64,000 nt of DNA, from NCBI RefSeq assembly GCF_021134715.1, contig NC_060021.1:5456001-5520000 (forward strand). The letters run 5' to 3'. The DNA comes from Daphnia pulex (lineage: Eukaryota; Arthropoda; Branchiopoda; Diplostraca; Daphniidae). Both the position numbers and the translations under genes were made by a program. Position 1 is the stretch's first letter. Each line of letters starts with the position of its first letter. This document shows positions 1 through 10,530 of the stretch, piece by piece. Below the pieces are notes generated by a model. That model ran no database searches and had not been told where the DNA came from. It worked only from the letters and a program-made list of their open reading frames with translations.

Positions 1-1037
1 TTATGTATAGAAATAGAACATTAGACTCTACAATGATTATGTGTGTGTCTCACCTATTTCTGCTATGGAATAATTTGCCATGTCAGGAAGCATTGCAACT
101 AATACCCTTGTAAGTATCGACTCTAGCCACAAGTTGGTAACTGGAAGTTGGTCACTGGAAGTTGGTCACTGTAAGTTGGTCACTGTAAGTTGATCCATGC
201 TACATTTACTCCTGTAGAACAAATTCAGTTTAAAGATTAAACTTTTCTGCATCTGGGCGATTACGAACTACCAGTTGTAAACATGTAGTTTGGCACAGGT
301 GGGTTGGCACTGTTTCGATATACTGAAGAACATGCTGAGTTCCTGAAATGACTTAATTTAGTAAGAGACCAATTATTTAACTGTTGACACAAGTTGCTGA
401 ATGTTTAATCGTTTTTTTTTTCAATGGAAGCAACTGTTGGTATGTGTCTGTGGACTAGGACTAGGACATAACAAAAAGCTCAATGAATACAGTGAAACTT
501 GGGAATACCGAAACATTAAATATTAACTTAAATAAAATTCGGAAGTAAACGCCAATTTTTGTTAGGCATGGAAAACATTTTGAATTACTTTTCCTTTGAT
601 AATATAATACACGAATCTTCGAATGCATTCTAAATCTATTGTTTGTTTACATTTACATTTCTATCACAAAAACTACCCCTGGGTATACCACGCAATTCCA
701 TTTTCAGGTTTCGGCGGTGACTGAAAAATGTGGGACCGTGGGTTGAAAACCGCGTGGCAGGGAGTATAGGCTTCACTGAATTTCCGATTTTATATCGATC
801 GGTAAATCGAGACGGGAGCCAATAGCAAGGCCAGATTTCGGTCACGTGGGGGTAGTTTTTCTCTCTAAGCTCCGCCTTTTCCCATTTCCTTCCAGGGAGA
901 CTTTTGAGCTCTACGGGAACCCTGTTAAGGCCCTCGGCAGGCTAAAGCCTTAGCCTCAGGGAAAAACGAACCCAACAATATCAGCGGCCTTATACCGAGA
1001 TTTGCAGTTTCAAACTTTGCCCGTTTTCTTTATTATA
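1..1037. other. Intergenic / upstream of mRpL11
   Basis: No gene is supported here. The stretch is AT-rich and holds a short 14-bp tandem repeat (131-200). The last 150 bp before the L11 start turns GC-richer (CCGCC, CCCTCGGC motifs) and probably contains the L11 promoter and 5' UTR. A small minus-strand open frame at 636-845 has no recognisable similarity and is not called. Confidence 0.5.
131..200. repeat. Short minisatellite, 14-bp unit
   Basis: Direct repeats of AAGTTGGTCACTGT/GG occur about 4.5 times in a row, starting at 131, 145, 159, 173 and 187, with a few substitutions. This is a simple local tandem repeat with no link to the large array further right. Confidence 0.8.
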
Positions 1038-1773
1038 ATGTCAAAAGTTGCAAAGAAGGTGGTGAAAGCGATGTCGAAGAAGACTATAGCGAAAATTGAT
1101 CATGGCAATAGAATGGAAACGTATATACCTTCGGGAAAAGCAGTTGCAGGTCCTCCACTTGGCCCTCAATTAGGACAGGTTTGTAGTTTGCTACTGCTAA
1201 ATTCTAGCGATGACTTTTTCTAACTAGCACACTGCTTCTTGTACAGAAAAACATAAATATTGCAGCATTTTGTAAAGAATTCAATGAAAGAACCAAGGAT
1301 TACAAAGAGGGGATTCCTTTGCCCTGCAGAGTAGTTGTGAATCCTGATAGGACATTTGACCTTACCATTAATCAACCTCCAGCTACATATTTTCTGAAAC
1401 AAGCAGCAGGCATTCAGCGGGGAGCCATGAAACATGGTAAAAGTTTACAAATGTATGTCCTGCTTTACAATTTTTTGCTAATTTGAAGAAATTATTATTA
1501 TATCCAGCTCAAGAAGTAGCAGGAAAAGTTTCCCTCAAGCATGTCTATGAAATTGCGAAAATCAAACAACAGGATGCAACACTAAGCTTCCTGCCTCTAG
1601 AAACAATTTGTAAACAGGTTGTTGCAATTGCCAAAAGTTGTGGAATTGAAGTAGTTCCAAAATTGGATGCCGAAGAATATGGAGAATTTTTGAAGGAAAG
1701 AAAGATAATTGTAGAGGAGGAGTTAAAAGACTTACAAGCTAAGAAAGAAGCTCGTATGTTACGAACGGCATAG
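1038..1773 (+). CDS. mRpL11: Mitochondrial ribosomal protein L11 (uL11m)
   Basis: This is a structural protein of the large mitochondrial ribosomal subunit, at the GTPase-associated centre that binds mitochondrial 23S-like rRNA. Three exons are read: 1038-1178, 1247-1436 and 1508-1773. The introns are 68 and 71 bp with GT/AG ends, and the product is 198 aa. The family motif [10 protein letters not shown] closes exon 1. Exon 2 carries [15 protein letters not shown] and the EGIPLPCRV strand. Exon 3 carries [19 protein letters not shown], and the protein ends [10 protein letters not shown], very like insect L11m. The start at 1038 (MSKVAKK) matches the family start MSK; an in-frame ATG at 1002 is too far upstream. 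The gene converges on RRP36, with only 50 bp between stop codons. Confidence 0.93.
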
Positions 1774-1796
1774 CATGTGTATTCTCAATTGTAGTC

Positions 1797-1802
1797 AATA
1801 AA
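1797..1802 (+). promoter_or_regulatory. Poly(A) signal of mRpL11
   Basis: AATAAA lies 23 bp after the L11 stop. The cleavage site would therefore fall inside or just before the 3' coding end of the opposing RRP36 gene, so the two mRNAs probably overlap at their 3' ends. Confidence 0.7.
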
Positions 1803-1823
1803 TTTGTCAACTTTTTCCTTGAA

Positions 1824-2941
1824 TCAATAGTCTTCAGACGGCATATGCCTACGGTCTCTTTGAGCATTGTGCTTCCGTTTTTTCGCCATGTATTGATTAA
1901 GTCTTCCTTCTTCCTTTAAGCTATCAAATTTCTCTTTCAGATTTCGCTCCTTACGCGCCGCTGAAAATTTAAAATTAAGGTAATTAAAGAGAGGTTTCAA
2001 ATTGATTAAATGTTTCCAGTTACCTTTGGTTGCAAAATAAAGGGATTTTCCTTCCTTCAATGCATCAATAGTAATTTGTTTCTCTTCTTCCTGTTTTTCC
2101 TCTTCGAGCTTCCGCATCTTCTCTGATCTAATTTGGTTTTCCTACGATTGATAGATACAAAAAAACTTTTACAGTAAATTTCAAAGTAAGCCCGTAACAT
2201 TTAGTAAATTACCATTCGCTGTATGAGATATTTGATCTTTTCAGTGCGTCTCGGATTGGTTTCTTCCCGCAGTTCTTCTTTCAGTTTTTTTACTTCATCT
2301 TCCTTCATTTTATTGACAAAGTCATAGTTTTTGTAAAATTTCTGGTAAGATTAGATGATAGTTAACAGGTGGGATCAAGTAAGAGAAATTACAAATTCAC
2401 AAGATATTGTGGGATGTCTACAAACCTTTTCATGAAATTCACCACAGAGATTGTCAAAGCGAGGATCACTCCGAAAAACTTTTGGAACTTGGATGGCAAC
2501 TTTAGGCTCTATTCTTCTTGATTTTGATGATATTTCTCTTGGTCTGTTTGGATTGGCTCTTTTAAAATCAGTTCTTACCTGAGGTTTCTTTTTAACTCCA
2601 ATAAGAGTCTGATTAAATTTCTTAGAACCAATCTTTTCCTTCAGTTTTTGAAGCTCTTCAAATGTCAAGGCGGAAAGTTCTTCTCTTATTGCAAGTTTTT
2701 CAGCTTCCTCACCTCTTTCGCTACCCTGAAAAGATCGTTGTTGATCATGATCAACAGTTTTACCTTTACTCACGATCGAACGTAGGACTGGAAGTTTGGC
2801 TTCGGGAATATCCAAGCCCGAGAGTTCATCTTCATCGTCATCAGAACTTTTGAGGGGCCTTTCCTCATCTTGCTCAACGTCACTTTCCTCTGTATCTGAG
2901 GCTTCTTCTACAAGATTTTCAACCTTCCATTTTTTTGACAT
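1824..2941 (-). CDS. RRP36: rRNA-processing protein RRP36 homologue
   Basis: This is a nucleolar factor of the RRP36 family, needed for early 18S pre-rRNA cleavages in the small-subunit processome. Four minus-strand exons are read: 2941-2426, 2341-2213, 2141-2024 and 1960-1824. The introns are 84, 71 and 63 bp and the product is 299 aa. The N-terminus is acidic (runs of D and E, residues about 15-50). The core has TFEELQKLKEKIGSKKF, then PKVFRSDPRFDNLCGEF, which matches the family signature RDPRFDDLSGEY. A long charged coiled coil follows. The C-terminus AKKRKHNAQRDRRHMP matches the family end SRKRRRNAGKDRRHLP. The start at 2941 (MSKKWK) has A at -3; an in-frame ATG at 2962 would add 7 residues. 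Confidence 0.9.
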
Positions 2942-2962
2942 TTTCCAATTTTTCACAAACAC

Positions 2963-3324
2963 ATGTGGTTTCGTTAATTGATTGTCGTCTGTTGGTGTAA
3001 TTGCCAGATTGCATGCTTTGACATAAATTAAGACACTTGAAAAGATTAAGATTTTAAATAAAATAATAGGTAAAAATAATTTTATGTTAAAATTGAATTT
3101 TAATTTCTTTCTGTTTCTACATTACCTAACAAATCACTTAGAATTTCAACATTTAAATTATCAAAGAACAGATCTGGCAGTGTGTAGGAGATGAGACTTC
3201 TGATTCACATGTTTCTGTTTACAAAATTGAGCCGCCGAATCGTGTTAAATTTCAGAAGTCTTCAAAAGAAACGTAGGCTACTGAAATATTTACATAATAT
3301 TTATTTCTTATATCTTTATAGAAT
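2963..3324. promoter_or_regulatory. Divergent promoter region RRP36 / RAD51B
   Basis: This AT-rich gap of about 360 bp between two divergent start codons must contain both 5' UTRs and promoters. No clear TATA box or initiator can be assigned, and no other gene is seen. Confidence 0.5.
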
Positions 3325-4630
3325 ATGGCTAATAACTTAAAACTGAGAGTCATCGGTCTACCGATAGCCATCACAGACAAACTTGCTAATCATAACATTG
3401 TCACGGTTCAAGTATGATGACATGATATTTTCTGGGCAAGTGTTTGGTTGGAAGTGCAATCATGCATTTTTTTTGTTGTATTTCAAAGGACTTTTTGACA
3501 TTGAATTTCATTGAGTTGCAACGGAAAACTGGATTAACTTACCAAAAATTGTCAGCCATTTCAACAGAAGTCAACAACTTTGTGTCACCTAGAGGCATTC
3601 CGGTAGGAATATTTTAGAAATCTGTTAACCACAACTTTCAATTGAAATATTATTTTAAACAGGTTAGCCAGTTACTGCAGCCATCACATGCAATTTTTAA
3701 TGGTGAACTAGATGTTTTTCTTAAAGGGGGCATAACACATGGTCACATAACAGAATTTTCAGGAGCTCCTGGTCTAGGAAAAACTCAACTTTGCCTTCAG
3801 CTTGCTTTTTCAAATACCTTACATGGTGGTGCAAGTAATGGTGTTCTATACATAGATACTGAAGGTGCGTTTAATTCTTCTAGGTGTGTGCAGAAAATTA
3901 CAAAAGTATCAGTTGTTTGTTTAGTTTATATAATATTTTTTGTTACTTATTAGGCTTTTGGATATAGCTGTGCATAAATATGGGACAACAACACAAGAGG
4001 AATTGGAAAGCTCTTTGAATAGAATCCATCTGTGGCATCCCCACAGTCTTAAAGACATCATAGACAAGTAATAGTTTTTGCATTAAATTATTTGATAAAT
4101 GCTTTATCACAAACTAACTACTATCAAAACATTCACAGGTTAATCAGTATAGAAGTGTTTATTATCAAAGAGCGCATCGGTCTTTTAATAATTGATTCTA
4201 GTAAGTATTTTTCAATATGTTTGTTTATTATTCAGGCGTGTTGTAAATTTTGTTTCGCCTTATGTCACATTTAGTGGGTTCGATTGTCCGACGAGATTTT
4301 GGAGCAGAGAAAAGCGTCGAAAGGGGTACTCAAATGTGCTCGTTGAGTTCGAATTTAAAACGAATAGCACACACCTTTAATTTGGCTGTGGTTGTAACTA
4401 ATCACGTAACTGCTAAAATGGAAACGTCTAAAGATTTAAATGGTGGATCAACTTCAATTCCAGCGTTGGGTCCATCTTGGAGTCATTGGATCAACAGTCG
4501 GCTTCATTTGTTTATTAGCCAAAATGCACGACGTTTAATCGTTTCAAAATCCCCTGAAATCCCTGAGATTATCGTCAATTATTGCATCAGCAAAGGCGGC
4601 ATCGAAATTCAAAGTGGAGGCTGTTCTTAA
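3325..4630 (+). CDS. RAD51B: RAD51B-like recombinase paralogue
   Basis: This is a RecA/RAD51-family ATPase acting in homologous recombination, normally in the RAD51B-C-D-XRCC2 complex. Six exons are read: 3325-3411, 3489-3602, 3663-3883, 3954-4067, 4139-4200 and 4275-4630. The introns are 60-77 bp and the product is 317 aa. The N-terminal helix-hairpin region (LRVIGLPIAITDKLANHNIV, then DFLTLNFIELQRKTGLTYQK) lines up with RAD51B rather than RAD51C, RAD51D or XRCC3. Walker A is GAPGLGKT. Walker B is GLLIIDS, followed by MGSIVRRDF, like the DSVASVVRKEF of RAD51B. The later VVVTNHVT and PALGPSWSHWINSRLHL match the RAD51B core. Human RAD51B is slightly longer (about 350 aa). Exon phases join cleanly. 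Confidence 0.85.
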
Positions 4631-5035
4631 TCTGCCTTTTATCTTTCTTTACTACTTTACTACTACTACTTAACTACAAAGTTTGCGTAAAATAATCGTA
4701 GGCGCCTTTGGCACGTTTGTTGTTAAAAATATTTTGTGTAAAGGCAATAAATTCTTTTTCACTCCTATTTCGAAAAAATTCGAAATTCCCCCTTTTCAAA
4801 TATAGTAATGTGAAAGCGTACGTGACATAGTCTCCAATCATCAAAATCTTATCTTATCCGGGACGTTGCATGAAGTCCAATGAGAACAAATAATAGTCCT
4901 GTCGTGCTTGTTAAATCATCTTCATCGATGATAACTTTTTGCTGTTAATTTTAGAAAAACAAGGACTGCATGTCAAAGTGTGCTCATTCTTCGTTTGACT
5001 CTATAGTAAGACATTTTTAGAAAAAATCATCCAAA
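4631..5035. other. Intergenic, RAD51B 3' UTR and next promoter
   Basis: It holds the RAD51B 3' UTR and the presumed promoter of the gene starting at 5036. Nothing else is recognisable. Confidence 0.5.
4746..4751 (+). promoter_or_regulatory. Poly(A) signal of RAD51B
   Basis: AATAAA lies 115 bp after the RAD51B stop codon and is followed by T-rich sequence, a normal layout for a cleavage site. Confidence 0.65.
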
Positions 5036-6578
5036 ATGGAACCGACTAGTTCTAGTGCCAATTTTCCGAATGTCAGTGGAACCAACATAGTGGTAAATTT
5101 TGTTAAGTTAACGATTTGCTACGTAATTCTTCAAGTGAAATAATAGTATATTTTTAAATTTCAAATTGATATGTATTGCGTCACACAACAGCATCTAGAG
5201 ACAATATCAAGCAGTTCTGACTTTTCCGACCCATCAGTTGACTCTTCGTTTTTGAACGGATCTATTGTGTATGTATACTAGGGAATGTTTCAAATTAGGC
5301 CATTTTTACTTAGTAATCTAACTAATTGCAAAAAAAATTCAATTAATCTCTAGAGAGCAACGAAGAAAAGAAATCTTGTATTGCTTTTTGTGTCAAAAGA
5401 TATCCAGCGACTCTTGTTGGAAGGACAGCCATCTAGTTTTCGATGTGTCTGATATTATTCACTGCGCAATCGGAAATCACGTCATTCTATTCTACAAGAC
5501 TATTACAAATTTAGACTCTGCCTTAGACCAGCGAAAGAAATACGGAGAAGTTTTAAATACTGTCGAGGACTCCCTGCAGCGCCTTACAATAAACGTACGA
5601 GAGAAAATAGCTCATAACAACCAGCAAATAAGTCAACTAGAAGTGGCAAAAAACGAAATAGTATCTTTTCGGGACAACTTCCTCTCCGCTGGACGTTCAT
5701 CCCGAACTGATCGTGAGGATTTTAGCAGTCAAATTGAAGACTGCACCAAGAAACTTGTAGATTCTTGCACGACCGCTGCCCAGATTTATCAGCTTTATTC
5801 CGATTTGCAGCAATCTTATCTGAAAGTGATTATCGAAGGACCATACGGTAATCTGTCGTCTGTTCACGTGGAATCCTCGATCGACGGACCCGTTAATATT
5901 CTTCATGGTTTGGATCAAGATCGTCTTGAAGGACATTCTACAGCAGAAGACGTTCGTCGTGTGATTGCTTATGCATTGGAAACTTCCCTTTCTATTAAAG
6001 AGGAAACAAATGAAGTCCGCCGTATATATCCAACGAAAGCAATGCTGCGTCGATCACCGTTCCCGGCACCTCGTACTTTGCTTGGTGCACCACTGCTGCA
6101 GCACGCAAAGACGCCTACATCACCTAGAAAACCGTTTGATTGCTGTAATAAGAATCCAACATTGTCCTCACTTTCAATTAGGCGGCTTTCATCATCAGAT
6201 GACGAAAGCAGTAACATAACACTGGCACGTAATAGTATTCTCCCATCGACAGCAACCGTATCACTTCAGAATCCGCCAAATCCTCCGAAACCACTTTCAT
6301 TGAGGCCTTTAAAAAGTCTTAAAGGGAAAACGAGCTTCGCATCCGAGCTTCCTTCCTATATAAGCTATGATTTATCTATTGATTCTCCACAATCTTCCGT
6401 ATCACCGGCAAATAGCACTGTCTCCTTAACCGACGATGCATCGTCTCCAACACCTTCTTCATTAAATTTCTCTGCAGAATCTAGATCTGGCACTAATGGA
6501 ACGGAGTCAAGAATAAATAAACGGGTTCGTTCCAATCTTGGTTTCGATCCTGAGTCTCCAGAATTTTATGGTTACTAA
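5036..6578 (+). CDS. Unrecognised coiled-coil / Ser-Pro-rich protein
   Basis: I do not recognise this protein. Three exons are read: 5036-5092, 5192-5268 and 5354-6578, with introns of 99 and 85 bp and phases that fit, giving about 452 aa. A short Ser-rich N-terminus (MEPTSSSANF) is followed by a compact part with CFLCQKISSDSCW and VFDVSDIIHCAIGNH. Next is a predicted alpha-helical/coiled-coil stretch (residues about 95-190; LDQRKKYGEVLNTVEDSLQR). A conserved-looking segment EGPYGNLSSVHVESSIDGPV comes next, and then a long disordered Ser/Pro/Thr tail with repeated SP and TP sites. The tail ends RSNLGFDPESPEFYGY. The tail suggests phosphorylation-regulated binding, but that is inference. The stop lies only 6 bp before the ATG used for the WD40 gene, so the two could be one transcription unit. 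Confidence 0.7.
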
Positions 6579-6584
6579 AACTTC

Positions 6585-8405
6585 ATGGTATTCTTTGAAA
6601 ACAATGCAATGAAACTAAACTTTATTTTTATTAATATCGCAGAAGTACCGATAGGTCCAAATTTATCGTTGAGCAGTCCTCCTATTGCTCATTCAGTCAG
6701 CTTGGAGGATGCAGTGCTAGAAAATCGTCGTTTTGCTGCTGATCGCATTCGCAGCGCTTTAAAAAACACATGTACATGGCACCCTCAAACTAACTGGCTG
6801 GCCACCACCAGTGATGGGGCAGATGCCCTTATTTGGATATTACCCGCACAGAATGAAAACAAAGTTGAAAATGAAAATGTGAATGAATCAGTTCGGTTAG
6901 CGAAATTCGCTAGCTTATCAGATACCTTTCGCAAACAAAACCGACGCGTTGCACTCGACCACTCGAATGATCCTGTTTTTCAAATTGCTTGGAATGTAAG
7001 AATTGCTATTTATTATTCTTACCTTTAGTCAAATGTTGATCTCCTTTCTTTTCTTTTGTTAGCCCAATGGGACCATTCTAGTTACAGGATCGAAAAAAGG
7101 AGTCATTCGATTTTGGTCTACCGAAGGCAAATTAAATCCTGCAATCCCGCCTGAAGCTGAAACCATGGTAGAAACTCATGCAAATGAGGTTTTAGTTTTG
7201 AAATTTAGTCCGTCAGGAAAGTACCTCGTTTCTGGAGGGATGGACGGCGTACGTAACCTATAGAAAACCAGCAGATAACTTGATAATGACTATCACATCT
7301 TTATTCTTTCTAGAAAATGTTGGTCTGGGATATGGACAGATTAAGTCTGCGCCAGACTTTCACCTGCCATTCAGATCCAATTTGCGATGTTGACTGGAAA
7401 ATAAATACAAATATTTTCGTGTCTTGCGCTTATAATGGATTCATCTTCATTCATCGAGTAGGGCATGATCATCCACTGCGAACTGTTTCCGATTATCCCG
7501 TAAGACTATGTTATGTATTTGCGCAAAATTATTATTTTAAATTTTAAAATGCGATTCAATTTAGCGTTGGGTAAGATCAGTCCGCTGGAATCCTGGTTCA
7601 GATGTATTAGCAACTTGTTCTGTGGATTCATCGCTTCAAGTAAACTCACACATACACAGCATATTTTTAATGTTGGTTCTTACAAAGTCAGTTATCTATT
7701 ATTCAGGTTTGGAAAGATGCATTAAAAATTAGCTCTGAACCAAAGGAATTGAATGGTCATTATCGATCGGTGAACGCCATTTCATGGCGTCCTGCTGTTT
7801 CCTCTGGACCAGGTGTTTCTTCAATTAGGAGGGATAGCTTGTGTAGCAAATACCTGGCAAGGTGAACGACTTCAAATTTTTGGTTACTTATAAGTGGTGG
7901 TTGCTAGAAATTCTTACAGCGACGTTTTCACAGTGGTTCTGATGATGGCACGGTTATCGTGTGGCATGCAACTTTAAAAACAAAAATGGTTTTGAGCAGT
8001 AAGAATAAAAGTAGCGTCAAGTGCCTCGCCTTCTCACCTAATGGAAAACTTTTAGCTGCTGGCAGAGGTGATGGTCATGTAGATTGCTGGTTTTCAAAGG
8101 TAAGCATATAACTTAATCCAGTATGTACTCATTCGAGCTGATTATCGAGTGATGGAATGAAATTCAAAAAGGGGAAGCTGTTTGGTTCCATGAAACTCAA
8201 CGGTGCAATCTACACAATAGAGTGGGACGCTACTGGCACGCAATTGGCAGTTGCTGTCGGAGACTTTGGGGTAAGCACTATTATTTCTTATTAAAGTCAC
8301 TGACGAACGTATTACATTCCACTTATTTTAAAAAAGAAAAATCTATATTTTTCATTCCATTTGCAGGCTGAGTATTTTGAAATAAAAAGACTTAAAAAGG
8401 ATTAG
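6585..8405 (+). CDS. TBL1/ebi-like WD40-repeat protein
   Basis: This is a WD40 beta-propeller protein related to TBL1/TBL1XR1 (Drosophila ebi), the co-repressor exchange factor of the SMRT/NCoR-HDAC3 complex. Eight exons are read: 6585-6995, 7063-7248, 7314-7499, 7565-7639, 7707-7861, 7934-8099, 8172-8270 and 8367-8405. All phases fit and the product is about 438 aa. Diagnostic pieces in TBL1 order include SLEDAVLENRRFAADRIRSAL, TILVTGSKKGVIRFWSTEGK, CHSDPICDVDW, FIHRVGHDHPLRTV, SVRWNPGSDVLATCSVDSSL, LASGSDDGTVIVWHATL and VKCLAFSPNGKLLAAGRGDG. The LisH and F-box-like N-terminus of true TBL1 is not found, and identity is low, so this is a divergent paralogue. The start is uncertain: a strong 3' splice site ends at 6642, so exon 1 may really begin at 6643 and the true 5' end lie upstream. 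Confidence 0.8.
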
Positions 8406-10000
8406 TAACCACAGTATGTGTAAATGGATATCTTTCAAGTGATGTTGTTCGTACTTATAGTTTCCTAAAAATTTGATTTTGATTATTAATTACTATGAAT
8501 ACATTTTAAAACGTTTTTATTACTTTTCTGTGAGGTGCAAACATTACTATCGTGAAAGCCCCCACCCCTTATGGCTGTATTTCTTGTTTTTAGTCGTTCT
8601 CCTTACCGTACACACATTACAGTTGGTACACCTAACTATGCAATGAGTAAATCGAACGACTTCATTTAATAAGTATTTTTAGAGTGCTTCACGCAAAATT
8701 TGAGTTTTTATAACGAATCGACATGATATTTTTTAAGTGGGCCTACTAGCATATTTTCCTTTGTTTTATTTTACGTTTTGAACTTTTTGCTTTTTGGCGC
8801 TCTTTACTGGCTGTCTGACTGTGTCAAGTACAAAGTTCTACCGCTAGAATCGCTTTGTACGCCTTTGATCAGAAACAGAAAAGTGTCGCCCATTCGCAGT
8901 TCTAAGGGCAGAGACGGTTGGATACCCGTACCACAGACTAAGAGGGTAAAGACTATGATCGGGGATAGGGCTGAGAGGAATGCTTGAAGCTATGCTCGTC
9001 CTATGCCGTATGGTGGCGCGTCGAGCACACAAATCTAGAGCCATTATTTTTCCTCTTTCCCTACTGATTTGAGTCTTCACACACCGTAAGTTTATAATTA
9101 AACCATTAATATTTCAATAGTGATGTTTTGTGTGAATATAGCTTAGATATCCCCCATGTTGTGGGAATTTTTTTAAATTTCTATGTGATGTCTAGATACA
9201 ATCTATAAATTCCTTTATTAAACCCACTTTTGGCCCATTTTCAGGCCCAGGAAACAGCGTTTCACGATTTTCAGGCCCATTTCAGAAAATCTTGAAACTC
9301 ATTAACTTTTCCCCGGCCTATTGCCATTTTATCCAATAAGATTCATCTAATGTTTTTTTTGTGCAGATAACTCTGAAGACACCAGCTGAATTAAGGACAC
9401 GTAGCTCAAAAGAAACCAAAGGGAAGGAAGAAACAGTTGACAGAAAGAAGGGAAAATTGGATAACAAGAAGAAAAAACAGAGGCGCAAGAGAAAAGAAAA
9501 GAAACTGGAGATGAAGAATAGAAAGAAGAAGACTAGCGACGAGAAGAGAGAGGAAGAGGACATGAATGAGGAAGAGAGTGAGGAGGACGACGAGTTTTTG
9601 GTGGATATCCATTGGGTTTACCTGGTCGACCCAATTCAACGTTGGTGATAAATTCGCCTCTTCGCTCATTCGCCATTTTGTCGTCTGTTTAAAATTGTCG
9701 AAATTTAAAATTAAACCCCATTTTTCTATCCCTTTTTTTATTTCATTTATGGTAGTTGCAAATATTATATATTATAGTAGTGGGCTGACCCACTACAAAA
9801 GTGGGTCATGAGTGGAAAATGTACGGTCCCTATATATTTTCCGTCCCTTTCTCTATCCATAATCTAGCAGCCCCTAAAACAGGCCCACGAACGTTTAAAA
9901 CCTGTTATCATCTCTGTAGAATAGGCATGCCAGCATAGTATGGGTTCTTTTTATAAAACAATTTAATGTAGTTAACCAAATATCGATTTTAGGCAAATCA
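8406..10000. other. Long intergenic region, no supported gene
   Basis: No gene is supported. At 9361-9648 there is a purine-rich open frame, mostly K and E, ending EFLVDIHWVYLVDPIQRW. It lies behind a pyrimidine tract plus GTGCAG that could be a 3' splice site, but it has no early ATG and no recognisable domain. Around 9210-9320 a phrase like GGCCCATTTTCAGGCCCA is repeated. At 9777-9808 there are nested palindromes. Fragments of old mobile DNA are possible. Confidence 0.4.
9777..9808. repeat. Nested short palindromes
   Basis: GTAGTGGG (9777-9784) and CCCACTAC (9789-9796) form a perfect 8-bp stem with a 4-nt loop. TGACCCAC (9786-9793) also pairs with GTGGGTCA (9801-9808). The two hairpins are mutually exclusive. 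They may be the remains of an element end. Confidence 0.5.
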
Positions 10001-10530
10001 ATGGCTGGTTTCCGCTTGCCGTGTTTCAAATCGTTGGCTAATTTGAGTGGACTATCAGCTCGTGTTTCGACGGGCCCCCAGCACCTCCAACAATGTCAAA
10101 AGCTCCAGAATTGACTCCAGTCTAGACGCAGGAGCAGCACCGCCTCGAGCGTCAACTTATCATCGGAAAGAATCAATGACAATGTCGTCTATTCCCGTCA
10201 CGAGGATTGTTTTCTCCACAGTCAAACGATGGTGCAGAGATTCTTTGACCAGGCTTCCCTATAGCCCAATCACACAGCCGTGGTAAGTTATGATACATTT
10301 TATTCACCATTCAATTTCTCGGTAATGGAAGTGTGTGTGTGTAAACACAAACACGTTGGCTGATTTTGTAATAATGTCCAAGGGCATTTGTTGTTACGGA
10401 GAATTAAACAATTCGTGGCCTCACGCCCATCCTCAAGGGTAAATTTGGCAAACAAACAATCCAGACGTAACCTTGCGCACGTTGCTAAACTACGACGCGG
10501 GAAGTTGTGACATGCGCTGATCAATGTTAC

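Noticed and set aside
636-845. Minus-strand open frame upstream of mRpL11
   Set aside because: It is short with no similarity, and overlaps the probable promoter/5' UTR of L11.
3325-4630. Assignment of the recombinase as RAD51C, RAD51D or XRCC3
   Set aside because: The N-terminal segment, the residues after Walker B and the LGPSWSHWINSRL motif fit RAD51B better than the other paralogues recalled.
5969-6219. Open frames on both strands inside the unknown coiled-coil gene
   Set aside because: They are shadows of the long 5354-6578 exon, which has a consistent protein and splice phases.
7513-7725. Plus-strand frame overlapping WD40 exon 7565-7639
   Set aside because: It is the wrong frame; the spliced exon reads RWVRSVRWNPGSDVLATCSVDSS, which fits a WD repeat.
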